Assembly: GCF_016862115.1 (NCBI RefSeq)
Contig: NZ_BOMI01000147.1
Span: forward strand, 1-56,913
Direction: 5' to 3'
DNA length: 56,913 nucleotides
From: Paractinoplanes deccanensis
Lineage (GTDB): Bacteria; Actinomycetota; Actinomycetes; Mycobacteriales; Micromonosporaceae
Shown here: one piece after another, positions 32,943-42,100 of the stretch
How positions within the stretch are numbered: position 1 is the stretch's first letter
How the letters are laid out: every line of letters starts with the position of its first letter
The notes under the pieces: generated by a model
What the model was told of the DNA's origin: nothing
The model's input: only the letters and a program-made list of their open reading frames with translations
The model's database searches: none
Program-made: the position numbers and the translations under genes

Positions 32943-34310
32943 TCAGGCGGGCGGGCGGCCGATCCCCCGATAGGACCACCCGGCGCGGGCCCACTGGCGC
33001 GGATCCAGGCAGTTCCGGCCGTCGATGACCCTGCGCTCGGCGACCAGCTCGCCGAGGACGACCGGGTCGGCGTTGCGAAATTCCGGCCATTCGGTGGCCA
33101 CGAGGACGAGGGAGACGTCCGTCACGGCGGCGACCATCGACTCCGCGTACGCCAGGGCGGGCTGGGCGCGGCGGGCGTTGTCCATGCCCTGCGGGTCGTA
33201 GACGCGCACGTGCGCCCCGGCGGCGGACAGGGCGGCCGCGACGGCGAGACTGGGCGCGTCGCGTACGTCATCGGAGTTGGGCTTGAAGGTCGCGCCCAGC
33301 ACGGCGATCTCCGTGCCGGACAGGTCCGGCCCGGCCGGGCCCACCGGGCGGCCGAGCAGCTGCGCGGCGAGCGTCAGCGCCCGGGAGCGGCGCCGCGTGT
33401 TGATCAGGTCGACCTCGTGCAGGAAGCGCAGCGCCTCGCCCGCGCCCAGCTCCTGCGCGCGCGCCTGGAACGCCCGGATGTCCTTGGGCAGGCAGCCGCC
33501 GCCGAAGCCCAGCCCGGCCTGCAGGAAGCGGTTGCCGATGCGCGGGTCGTAGCCGATCGCGCGGGACAGCTGGGTGACGTCCGCGCCGGCCACCTCGCAC
33601 ACCTCGGCCATCGCGTTGATAAAGCTGATCTTGGTGGCGAGGAACGCGTTCGCGGCGACCTTGACCAGCTCGGCGGTGGCGAAATCGGTCACCACGACCG
33701 GGACGTCGCGATCCTCGGTGGCGGCCAGGTCGAAGACGCCCTTGTGCGCCGCGTGCAGGCGCTCGCGCGCCCACTCGCTCGCCACGCCGCAGACGATGCG
33801 GCTGGGCCGCAGGACGTCCTCCACCGCGTACCCCTCCTGGAGGAACTCCGGTGACCAGGCGACCTCGACGCCCAGCGCGGGGTCGGCGTGCTTGGCCACC
33901 AGCTGCTCGACCCACGCCGCGGTGCCGACCGGCACCGTCGACTTGCCCACGATCAGCGCGCGCCGCCGCAGCAGGGGCGCCAGGCGGGTCACGGCGCTCT
34001 CCACGTAGCTGAGGTCGGCGCCCATGCCGTCCGCGCGCTGCGGGGTGCCGACGCAGATGAAGTGGACGTCGCCGAAATCGGCCACGTCCTCGTACGCGGT
34101 GGTGAAGCGCAACCGGCCCGCCGCGAGGTTGCGGCGCAGCAGGTCGTCGAGGCCGGGCTCGTGAAACGGGACCGCACCGCTCGCGAGCTTCGATATCTTC
34201 GCCTCGTCGACGTCGAACCCGAGCACCTCGTAGCCGAGCTCGGCGAAGCAGATGGCGTACGTGGCGCCGAGATAACCGGTGCCGAGGAAGGCCAGGCGGG
34301 GAAGCGTCAT
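32943..34310 (-). CDS. UDP-glucose/GDP-mannose 6-dehydrogenase family protein
   Basis: 455 aa. It oxidises a nucleotide sugar to its uronic acid in two NAD steps. The Rossmann motif LAFLGTGYLGATYA is at the start, and FDVDEAKI binds NAD. FICVGTPQ, KSTVPVGT, EFLQEGYAVED, ELVKVAANAFLATKISFINAMAE and GFGGGCLPKDIRAF (catalytic Cys) follow. The C-terminal domain has GATFKPNSDDVRDAPSL and DGRNCLDP. ATG 34310 follows an in-frame GTG at 34313. It is divergent from the acyl-CoA dehydrogenase. Likely supplies uronic acid for cell-surface polysaccharide, but no glycosyltransferases are in the window. Confidence 0.93.
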   Translation of the reverse strand: MTLPRLAFLGTGYLGATYAICFAELGYEVLGFDVDEAKISKLASGAVPFHEPGLDDLLRRNLAAGRLRFTTAYEDVADFGDVHFICVGTPQRADGMGADLSYVESAVTRLAPLLRRRALIVGKSTVPVGTAAWVEQLVAKHADPALGVEVAWSPEFLQEGYAVEDVLRPSRIVCGVASEWARERLHAAHKGVFDLAATEDRDVPVVVTDFATAELVKVAANAFLATKISFINAMAEVCEVAGADVTQLSRAIGYDPRIGNRFLQAGLGFGGGCLPKDIRAFQARAQELGAGEALRFLHEVDLINTRRRSRALTLAAQLLGRPVGPAGPDLSGTEIAVLGATFKPNSDDVRDAPSLAVAAALSAAGAHVRVYDPQGMDNARRAQPALAYAESMVAAVTDVSLVLVATEWPEFRNADPVVLGELVAERRVIDGRNCLDPRQWARAGWSYRGIGRPPA

Positions 34311-34402
34311 CACGTCTGGCCTAACGATTGTTCGGCTGGCGGGCGTACGCTACCTGCCAGTAACATCGGGTTGGGGTTTCGCATCTCTGGAGAGGGTCAG
34401 CC

Positions 34403-35557
34403 ATGACTGAGTTCGACGCCTACCGGCTATCGGAGGACCACGAGACCATCCGTGCCGCCGTGCGCGAGGTCTGCGACGCGCGCGTGGCGCCGAACGCCGC
34501 CGAGGCCGACGAGACCAGCGAGTTCCCCAAGGCGTCGTACGACGCCCTGCGCGCCTCCGACTTCCACGCCCCGCACATCCCGGTCGAGTACGGCGGCGCC
34601 GGCGCGGACGCGCTCGCCACCGCGATCGTGATCGAGGAGGTGGCCCGGGCCTGCGCGTCGTCGTCGCTGATCCCGGCGGTCAACAAGCTCGGCACGATGC
34701 CCCTGCTCCTGTCGGCGTCGGAGGACCTCAAGCAGCGCTACCTGCCCAAGGTGGCGTCGGGCGAGGCGATGTTCTCGTACTGCCTGTCGGAGCCCGAGGC
34801 CGGCTCGGACGCGGCGTCGATGACCACCCGCGCGGTCCGCGACGGCGACTTCTGGGTGCTGAACGGCGTGAAGCGCTGGATCACGAACGCGGGCGTCTCG
34901 GAGTACTACACGGTCTTCGCGGTCACCGACCCCACGCTGCGCTCCCGGGGCATCTCGGCCTTCGTCGTCGAGAAGTCGGACGAGGGCGTCTCGTTCGGCG
35001 CGCCGGAGAAGAAGCTCGGCATCAAGGGCTCGCCCACCCGCGAGGTCTACTTCGACAACGTCCGCATCCCCGCCGACCGCATGATCGGCGCCGAGGGCAC
35101 CGGCTTCGCGACGGCGATGGCCACCCTCGACCACACCCGCGTGACGATCGCGGCGCAGGCGCTCGGCATCGCGCAGGGCGCGCTCGACTTCGCCAAGGGC
35201 TACGTCAAGGAGCGCAAGCAGTTCGGCAAGCCGGTCGCCGACTTCCAGGGCGTCCAGTTCATGCTCGCCGACATGGGCATGAAGATCGAGGCGGCCCGCC
35301 AGCTGACCTACGCCGCCGCCGGCAAGAGCGAACGAGGCGACGCCGACCTGACCTACTTCGGCGCGGCCGCGAAGTGCTTCGCCTCCGACGCCGCCATGGA
35401 GATCACCACCGACGCGGTCCAGCTCCTGGGCGGCTACGGCTACACCCGCGACTACCCGGTCGAACGCATGATGCGCGACGCGAAGATCACCCAGATCTAC
35501 GAGGGCACCAACCAGGTCCAGCGCATCGTGATGGCGCGCCAGCTCCTCAAGGACTGA
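34403..35557 (+). CDS. Acyl-CoA dehydrogenase
   Basis: 384 aa flavoprotein. SYCLSEPEAGSDAASMTTRAVRDGDFWVLNGVKRWITNAGVSEYYTVFA contains the FAD/acyl-CoA binding motifs. FDNVRIPADRMIGAEGTGF, KERKQFGKPVADFQGVQFMLADM and LLGGYGYTRDYPVERMMRDAKITQIYEGTNQVQRIVMARQLL follow; the Glu in YEGTNQ is the expected catalytic base of short-chain type enzymes. Ribosome site AGAGGG before ATG 34403. It stands alone, divergent from the sugar dehydrogenase. The electron acceptor ETF is not nearby. Confidence 0.94.
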   Translation: MTEFDAYRLSEDHETIRAAVREVCDARVAPNAAEADETSEFPKASYDALRASDFHAPHIPVEYGGAGADALATAIVIEEVARACASSSLIPAVNKLGTMPLLLSASEDLKQRYLPKVASGEAMFSYCLSEPEAGSDAASMTTRAVRDGDFWVLNGVKRWITNAGVSEYYTVFAVTDPTLRSRGISAFVVEKSDEGVSFGAPEKKLGIKGSPTREVYFDNVRIPADRMIGAEGTGFATAMATLDHTRVTIAAQALGIAQGALDFAKGYVKERKQFGKPVADFQGVQFMLADMGMKIEAARQLTYAAAGKSERGDADLTYFGAAAKCFASDAAMEITTDAVQLLGGYGYTRDYPVERMMRDAKITQIYEGTNQVQRIVMARQLLKD

Positions 35558-35742
35558 AAGGCGTCCGCGCGCGTTGGCGGAACGACCTTCGATCATCGCC
35601 GTAGGGAGATCGACGGTCGTGCACGTGCATAGTGCCTGGCGCGGGCGTTTGACCGCATGGCTCGAAACCGTTGCTTTTTGCGTGATCGGTTTGTCACTGT
35701 CGGAGGTCGCCGACGGGGGTGGCGATCACGCATGGGGGCAAC

Positions 35743-36480
35743 GTGTCGGAAGGGCGCTTCGCTGAGCTGGCCGATCTGCTCGATGAGGGCGAGGCCATGC
35801 TCGGCGCCGGGCGGTCGGCGGCGTCGGTCGATGCCGGGCCGGGGGTCGACGCCTCCGGTTCCGTGCGGGTGCGGCTCGACGACGAGGGCCGGGTCGCCGC
35901 GGTGACGGTGGGGGCCGGCTGGCGGCGGGCGCTCGGCGACGACGGGCTGTCCGCGGCGGTGGTCGAGGCCGCTCGTGATGCCTCGGTGCGGCGGCTGGCG
36001 GCCTGGGGTGAGGCGTACGGCGGCGGGGCGCCGGCCGGTGCGGCGGCGCCCGATCACGGCGAGGTGCAGCGGCGGCTTCAGGAGCTGGCGACGCGGCGGA
36101 TGTCGCGGGCCGACCGGGAGGTGGCGCTTGCCGAGCTGCTGGCGCTGGTGGAGGGGATCGAGCGGGGGATCGACGAGGTCTCCGGCAAGCTTCGCTCCAC
36201 GTTGGACGCCACCCATACGGGGCATAGCCCGGACCGGCATGTGGCTGTCACGGTTTCCGGTGGCGGTGACGTGGTGAGCGTGCGGTTCGGCCGGGAGTGG
36301 CTGCGCGGGGCGCACGAGCTCAATGTGGGGCGGCAGGTCACGGCGGCCTTCCTCTCGGCGTACGAGAAAGCCGCCGCCCACGGGGTGCGGCAGTTGATCG
36401 CCGACAGCCCGCTCGGTGCGGTGCGGCGGGAGACGCGGGATCCGCTCGGCCTGGCGCGCCGGCTGCGGCTGGCGGACTGA
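35743..36480 (+). CDS. YbaB/EbfC-like nucleoid-associated protein
   Basis: 245 aa from GTG 35743, with GGGGG six bases upstream (GTG 35719 is another start). The N-terminal half has a YbaB-like strand pattern (SVRVRLDDEGRVAAVTVGAGWRRAL...SAAVVEAARDASVRR). A second such unit is at about 150-225 (HVAVTVSGGGDVVSVRFGREWLRGAHELNVGRQVTAAFLSAYEKA), with a helical linker rich in Glu and Arg between, so it looks like an internal duplication of the YbaB/EbfC fold. In actinobacteria such genes often precede WXG100/EspC-type secretion substrates, as here. It heads a five-gene unit. Confidence 0.75.
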   Translation: MSEGRFAELADLLDEGEAMLGAGRSAASVDAGPGVDASGSVRVRLDDEGRVAAVTVGAGWRRALGDDGLSAAVVEAARDASVRRLAAWGEAYGGGAPAGAAAPDHGEVQRRLQELATRRMSRADREVALAELLALVEGIERGIDEVSGKLRSTLDATHTGHSPDRHVAVTVSGGGDVVSVRFGREWLRGAHELNVGRQVTAAFLSAYEKAAAHGVRQLIADSPLGAVRRETRDPLGLARRLRLAD

Positions 36481-36498
36481 GGACGGGGAGGCGAACGG

Positions 36499-36816
36499 AT
36501 GAGCGTTACCGCCGCGATCGAGGCGCTGCGGCGCGACGCCGAGTTGTGGGATCGGGTCGCGCGGGTGACCGGGCAGGCCGGTCAGGAGGCGGCCGCGCTG
36601 ACGCTGGACAACACGCAGCTGTCCTGGGCGAGCGTGCCGACGGGGCTGATGCGGACGTACGCCGAGATCCAGGGCAAGGTGGCCGGCCTGCTCGGCGAGG
36701 CCACGACCGTGTACGCGGACCTCGGCGTCGCGCTCGACACGGTGGCCGCGGCGTACGAGGCGAGCGACGAGAAGGCCGCCCGGCAGTTCGAGGGAGTGTG
36801 GGATGTCCGCGAGTAG
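36499..36816 (+). CDS. EspC-like type VII secretion target
   Basis: 105 aa, all-helical, no signal peptide. MSVTAAIEALRRDAELWDRVARVTGQAG forms the first helix; the second runs to the end and carries Y86-E-A-S-D90 (YxxxD) in AAAYEASDEKAARQFEGVW, the general ESX secretion signal located after a helix-turn-helix. W43 in QLSW is also present, but the classical WXG turn is not. It resembles the DUF2580/EspC family. It starts 18 bp after the YbaB-like gene and overlaps the next gene by 14 bases, so it is tightly coupled. No ESX ATPase or EccD is in the window. Confidence 0.75.
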   Translation: MSVTAAIEALRRDAELWDRVARVTGQAGQEAAALTLDNTQLSWASVPTGLMRTYAEIQGKVAGLLGEATTVYADLGVALDTVAAAYEASDEKAARQFEGVWDVRE

Positions 36817-37525
36817 CACCGAAGCCGACCTGCTCGACAAGATCACCTCGACGCTGGAGCGGATCGAGGCGAAGACCGCCGAGTTGCAGGGCTCGATCAA
36901 CGACAAGCTCGGGTGGCTGCCCGGATTCGTGCGGGACAAGGTCGTTGCGGGCTGGAACAGGTTCTGCGACTACCTCGGCCGGGTCTGGACCAACCTCAAC
37001 GAGATCCTGTCCCACATGGGCTCGCCGTCGGCGCTGGGCGACACCGCCGACGCGTGGAGCGACCTGGTCGGCGGCCCGGTCAGCGCCCAGGTGCAGACGG
37101 CCGAGGCGGGCCTGCTCGGCGCCGACGACAAGTGGGACGGTGCCGCCGCCGACGCGTACCGGCAGACGCTGCCGCTGCAGAAGGCCGCCCTCGACAAGGT
37201 GAAGTCGACGCTGACCGACGGCATCTCCACCGCGCTGAGCACCGTCGCCACCGGCATCATCGCCTTCTGGGCCGGGCTCGTGGTCGCCCTGGTCGCGCTG
37301 GCGACCGGCATCGTCGGTGCCCTGGCGTCCAGCGCGACGATCCTCGGCGTGCCGGCGGCGCCGGTCATCGCGGCCGGCGCGGCGCTGACGGCCTCCGCGG
37401 CGCTGATCGCCGGTGCCGAGACGCTGAAGGCGGTCTGCGCCTCCGCCAACTCGCTGCTGCGGCAGAAGCTCGCCGACAACTCCGCCTTCCACGAAGGACA
37501 CTGGCCGCCGGCGGCGAAGGCCTGA
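36803..37525 (+). CDS. WXG-like protein with C-terminal membrane hairpin
   Basis: 240 aa. An N-terminal amphipathic helical region (1-75) is followed by a helix-turn-helix whose turn is K-W111-D-G113 (AGLLGADDKWDGAAADAYRQTL), the position of WXG in ESX substrates. From about 151 to 206 two hydrophobic helices (GIIAFWAGLVVALVALATGIVGAL and PVIAAGAALTASAALIAGA) form a membrane hairpin; a hydrophilic tail ends HWPPAAKA. A WXG-type unit joined to a membrane hairpin is unusual. It could be a pore-forming secreted protein or a substrate chaperone. Overlaps the EspC-like gene by 14 bases. Confidence 0.75.
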   Translation: MSASSTEADLLDKITSTLERIEAKTAELQGSINDKLGWLPGFVRDKVVAGWNRFCDYLGRVWTNLNEILSHMGSPSALGDTADAWSDLVGGPVSAQVQTAEAGLLGADDKWDGAAADAYRQTLPLQKAALDKVKSTLTDGISTALSTVATGIIAFWAGLVVALVALATGIVGALASSATILGVPAAPVIAAGAALTASAALIAGAETLKAVCASANSLLRQKLADNSAFHEGHWPPAAKA

Positions 37526-37529
37526 CGCC

Positions 37530-37949
37530 GTGACGACCTCACCGATCCACCGCGGCCGCAGCGCCGGCTCGGCCGTGCTCACCGCCGTGGTGATCGCGGG
37601 AGACGTCGCCCTCGCCGTGATCAGCCTGCTGGCCTGGCAGCTGGAGGGCGGCGCCGAGGCGGCGACCTTCGCCCTGGCCGGGATCTCGGCCGTGGCCGGT
37701 GCGGTGCTGTTGCTGTTCGCGGTGGCCGGCTTCGCGCGCGGCGCCGCCGGTCCGGCCCGGCTGTCGCACGCGCTCGCCTGGGCGCGGTTCGCCGCGGTCC
37801 TGCTCGTGCTGACGGTGTTCGCCGTGCGTCCCGGCCCGGACGCGCTGATCGGTTTCCCGGCCACCTTCGGCGCGGCCGTGGCGGTGGTCGACGCGCTCGC
37901 CGCCGTGCTGGTGACCAGGGCGGCCGTGCGGCGTACGGCCGATGGCTGA
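37530..37949 (+). CDS. Four-helix membrane protein of the ESX-like cassette
   Basis: 139 aa from GTG 37530, five bases after the WXG-like gene. Four predicted membrane helices at about 17-37, 47-66, 79-99 and 108-131. Short loops, no enzyme motif, no signal cleavage site. Its end overlaps the next gene by eight bases. The family is not recognised; context suggests a membrane partner of the small helical proteins. Confidence 0.75.
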   Translation: MTTSPIHRGRSAGSAVLTAVVIAGDVALAVISLLAWQLEGGAEAATFALAGISAVAGAVLLLFAVAGFARGAAGPARLSHALAWARFAAVLLVLTVFAVRPGPDALIGFPATFGAAVAVVDALAAVLVTRAAVRRTADG

Positions 37950-38577
37950 GCTCGCCGGCCTTCTCTGCGCGAGCTTCGGGCTGCTGTTCGGCCTGCTGCT
38001 GGTGGTCGCGGCCCGGCGCCGGCGCCGCGAGCGCGACCGGAGGCGGCGGTGGGCCGAGAGCAACGGCTGGGCCCTCACCGAGCAGCCGGACGTCGACTGG
38101 GGCCGTCACCTGCCCGGCGGCAACAAACGCGGCATCGAGTACGCCTTCTCGGCCGTACGCCGTGGCCGCCGGGTCTGGGTGGCGCAGTACTCGGTGACCG
38201 ACCCCGGCGACGGCACGACGCCGCAGACGCACCACCACATCGTGGTCGTCGCGACCCTGGACCGGCCTCTCCCGGCGACGGAGGTGGCCCCGCGGGGCCG
38301 GGTCTCCCGCATGCTCGGCCGGGGCGAGGGCGCGACGGGCGTTCCCGGCTTCGATCGGCAGTTCCGCATCCGTACGGACGAGCCGGCCGCCCTCGGCCAC
38401 CTGATCGGCCCGGCGCTGATCGACGCGCAGCTGGGCCACCGGGTCCCGCCCGCCTGGAGCGTGCACGGCACCACGCTGCTGCATCACCGGCCCGGGCGGC
38501 TGGAGCTGGATCAAGTCCCGCGCTGGGCCGACGGCCTCGTCCTGCTGGCCGCCCTGATCGACCACCGCGCCGGGTGA
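37942..38577 (+). CDS. Membrane-anchored hypothetical protein, last gene of the cassette
   Basis: 211 aa. One N-terminal transmembrane helix (AGLLCASFGLLFGLLLVVAA), then a very basic stop-transfer RRRRRERDRRRR. A cytoplasmic domain of about 170 residues follows: WAESNGWALTEQPDVDW..., HHHIVVVATLDRPLP, GFDRQFRIRTDEPAALGHLIGPALIDAQL, WSVHGTTLLHHRPGRLELDQVPRWADGLVLLAALIDH. It resembles hypothetical actinobacterial proteins with a WAxxNGW..... start that precede a beta-rich domain. Function unknown. It meets the putative immunity gene head-on with no spacing (38577/38578). Confidence 0.75.
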   Translation: MAELAGLLCASFGLLFGLLLVVAARRRRRERDRRRRWAESNGWALTEQPDVDWGRHLPGGNKRGIEYAFSAVRRGRRVWVAQYSVTDPGDGTTPQTHHHIVVVATLDRPLPATEVAPRGRVSRMLGRGEGATGVPGFDRQFRIRTDEPAALGHLIGPALIDAQLGHRVPPAWSVHGTTLLHHRPGRLELDQVPRWADGLVLLAALIDHRAG

Positions 38578-39108
38578 TCAGCGGTAGCGGGTGCCGTGAC
38601 CGTCGGGCAGGGCGAGAAGCGTGTTCGTCTCGGCCGAGTAGATGTCGCCGGGCTCCAGACCCGTGAAGTCGCCGGCCTGTGCCGCGGAGACCGCCGAGAC
38701 CAGGACGTTGCCGGCCGGGATCCAGTAGAGGTCCTGCTGTGCCTTGCTGACCCGGGGCAGCAGGCGCACCTCCGCACCGGCCGCCGCCAGAGCATCGGCA
38801 ATCTCCACGAAGGACACGCGCGCGGGAAACTCGCCGTACCGCTCGGCGATGACGGCTGGTGCGTTGCCGGCGAAGCTGTTGGTCCAGTCGGGCTTGACGA
38901 GGATCTGGCGGCAGAGCCACTCGCCGGTGGTGTCCTCGAAGTAGGCGTCGACGAAGCCGAACTGCCGGACCATGTCGCCGGCGCTCCAGCTCGCGTCGCG
39001 GTAGTCGTCACCCAGGGCCGGCGGCCAGGCCGCCAGGGGGGAGCTGAGCCCCACCCCGGCGACCTGGCCGCTCACCGCGAAGTCGACGAAGAAGTCGACA
39101 TATGTCAT
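38578..39108 (-). CDS. Putative immunity protein next to the ALF-repeat toxin
   Basis: 176 aa, soluble, acidic, no signal peptide: MTYVDFFVDFAVSGQVAGVGLSSPLAAWPPALGDDY..., DMVRQFGFVDAYFEDTTGEWLCRQILVKPDW, YGEFPARVSFVEIADALAAAGAEVRLL. It begins 22 bp after the stop of the large toxin-like gene in the same orientation, the standard place for an immunity gene. The composition (acidic, rich in aromatic residues in beta-strands) also fits an immunity protein of polymorphic toxin systems. The assignment is by position; I do not recognise the family by name. Confidence 0.7.
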   Translation of the reverse strand: MTYVDFFVDFAVSGQVAGVGLSSPLAAWPPALGDDYRDASWSAGDMVRQFGFVDAYFEDTTGEWLCRQILVKPDWTNSFAGNAPAVIAERYGEFPARVSFVEIADALAAAGAEVRLLPRVSKAQQDLYWIPAGNVLVSAVSAAQAGDFTGLEPGDIYSAETNTLLALPDGHGTRYR

Positions 39109-39130
39109 GCGCTGCTCACTCGGATGTCGC

Positions 39131-42100
39131 TCAGAACGGGTCCACGCCCAGCTTCCGCAGACGGTAGCAAACCATCTTGATCTTCTCGCGCTGCTTGGGG
39201 TCCTTGAAGACGATGGTCGGCGGGCTGTCGCGGTCCGTCCTCGACTGCTCCAGAACCGACTCCATGCGCTTCACGAACTCCGTGCGGAGCTTCTGGTCCT
39301 TCTGGAGCGTGTCGATCGCGGCGTCGACGTGCTTCTGGGTCGCTCCCTTGCCGTACGAGAGCGGGACGCCGACGAGGTTGCCGTTCTTGTCGACCTCGAT
39401 GGCCACCTCGGCGCCGTCGTCCATGTTGACGTGCGGGCCCTTGTTGACGTAGTCACCGTCGGCCTGGCCGGCGTGGTGGACCTTGCACTTCTTCTTCGGC
39501 GCCGCCATGGCCGCTGCCGCGGCGGCGGACTGAGCGGCACGTGCCGAGGAGGCGGTACGTGCCTCCGGCACCTCCCATTCGAGCTCGCAGAACTCCGGGT
39601 CCGGCCGCCGCGCCGCGCGGGCGTCCTCGATCACCTTCTCGGTGCGCTGGAGCACCTTGCGGGCCTTGGACCCGGCCTCGAAGAAGGACTTGAGCCCCCG
39701 GACCACCTTGAGGATCGCCGAGCCGACGGACTTGAGCTTGCCCACCGCGAAGAAGAACGACCCGACGTCCACCAGCGCCCACAGGCAGTCGCCCAGGTTG
39801 GGGTTCTGCGCGCAGTTGATGATGTTGTCGATGCCGAGCATCGAGATGAGGATCCCGGCGCCGTTCTCGACCAGCCAGTCGCCGATGTTCTTGTTGGCGT
39901 CCTTGAGCGCCTGGCGGTACTCGTCCAGGGCCGCCTGCCCGCCCTGGTCGAAGATCGCCTGCTCGTCGGCGGTGAGCCCGCCGGCGCCGACCGCCGTGTC
40001 GTAGTCGGCCTGGCGGGTCGCCCAGTCCTCCAGGCGCTTCTTCTCCGCCGCGATCGCCTTGGCCTCGGACGCCGCGGCGGCCGCCTCGTCGCGGGACTTG
40101 CCGGCGGCGATCGCGTCGGCGCGGGCCTGCGCCGCGGCGGCCTGGGCCTGCCGGGCGAACGTGCGGGCCTGCGCGGCGCTGGCCGCGGCCTGGGACGCCG
40201 ACCGGGCGGCCGCGGCGGCCGCCGCCTTGGCCTCCTGCTCCGCGGCCCGGGCCTTCTTGGCCCAGGAGGCCGCCTCGTCGGCGGACTTCTGCGCCTGGTC
40301 CGCCGACGCCTTCGCCTCGTTCGCGTAGACCCGGGCCTGATCGGCCGAGGCCACGGCCTTGTCGGCCCAGATCGCGGCCTCCGCGGCGGCGCCCGCCGCC
40401 AGGTAGGCCGCCTGCTGCGCCTCGTTGGCGTTCTTGCGGGCCAGCGCCGCGGTCTGCGCGACCTCGGAGAGGTACGACTGGATCTGCGACACGTGCCGCG
40501 TGGTGTCGGCGTCGCGCTCCCGCGCCCGGAAGAGCTCGACCTCGAGGAACTCGCGCTGGAACGACGGCGGCCCGTTGAGTGCCGCCTGCGCGGCCGCCTT
40601 GACCTCCGGCCCGCCGGTGCTCAGCGCCTGGGTGACGGCGACCCGGTCGTCGTCCTCGGCCGCCCGGTACTGCCCCTCGGCGAGGAACTTCGCGCGGTCC
40701 TCCGGCGTGCCCTGAAGCGCCGCCTGTGCCGCAGCCCGCACGCCGGGCCCGCCGGCCTCCATGATCCGTGAGACGGCGATCTGGTCGTCGTCGTCCTTGC
40801 CCCAGTACCAGCGGTCGTTGAGGAAGTCCTTGACCGCGGGATAGGAACGGGCCAGCGCGCTCTTGGCGGCGAGCCGCTCGCCGCCGTTGTCGCTGGTGTC
40901 CGCGATGTGGGCGGCGCTGGCCCGGTCGTCCTGCTCGGTGGCGAGCGCGATGCCGCTGCGGACGAAGGCGACGACGTCCTCCTCCGTGCCGACCAGCGCG
41001 TCCTCCGACGCCTCCTGGAGCCAGCTGCCGCCGGTGTGCGCCAGCCGGGCCGCCACCTTGCGGCCGTTGGCCACCACGGTCTCCTCGGCCGCGCCGGGGG
41101 CCTGTGCCTCGGTCAGCAACGCCTGGGTCTCGGCGTCCAGCTTCGCTTCCTTGCCGGCCACCCACGCCGAGTCGATCTGCTTGTTCTGCTCGGCCAGCAG
41201 CGCGTCCTGCGCCTCGGCGATCATCCGGGCCTTGGACTGCTCGAGCCGCTCGGCCTCCGCCTCGCGGGCGACCGCGGCGACGTTGAACGCCGTGGCCGAC
41301 GCGTTCTCCGCGATGTCCGCCGCCTGGTCCGCGAGGTTCGCCGCCTGCTGGGCGCGGTCGGCGGCGCCCGCGGCCACACCGGCCTGCTTGACCGCCTCGT
41401 CCGCCGCGGCCGCGGCGTTGTCGGCGTGCTGCGCCGCCTGGTTCGCGGCGTCCCGGGCCTGCCGGGCCGCCCGCGCGGCCTGCGCCGCGATGGCCTGCGC
41501 CCGGTTCGCCGCCCGGGTCGCCTCGGCCGCCTTGCGCTTGGCGTCGGCGCTGGCCTGGCGCGCGGCGGCGGCGCTGGCGCCCGCCTTCTGCGCCCAGTTG
41601 CCCGCCTCGCCGGCCGCGCCCGCCGCCGCGTCGGCGTTGGCGCCCGCCGAGCTGGCCGCCACGGCCGCCTGCCCGGCCGCGTCGGCCGCCTTGGCCGCCT
41701 GGTCGGCCGCCTCCGCGGCCTTGCGGGCGCCGCGGGCGACGTCACGCGCCTTCGTCGCGGCGGTGCTGGCCGCCGCGGCCTTGTTCTTGTCCTTGGCGGC
41801 GGCCGCCGCGGCGCTGCTCGCCGCCGACGCGGCCTGCCCCGCCCGGGTCGCCGCGTACGCGGCCTGGTTCGCGGCGTTGGCCGCCACCCGGGCCGCCTCG
41901 TTCGCCGCGGAGGCCGCGCGGATCGCGGTCTGCGCCGCTGCCGCGGCCCGCTTGGCGGCGCTGGCCGCCCGGCTGGCCGCCGCGGCCGCCTTGATCGACG
42001 AGTCCTTGGCCGCCTCGGTCTCGGCGGCCGCCTTCAGCGCCGCCTCCTTGGCCTTCTGCGCGGCGGCGACCGCCTGGGCGGCGGCGTCCTGCGCGACCTG

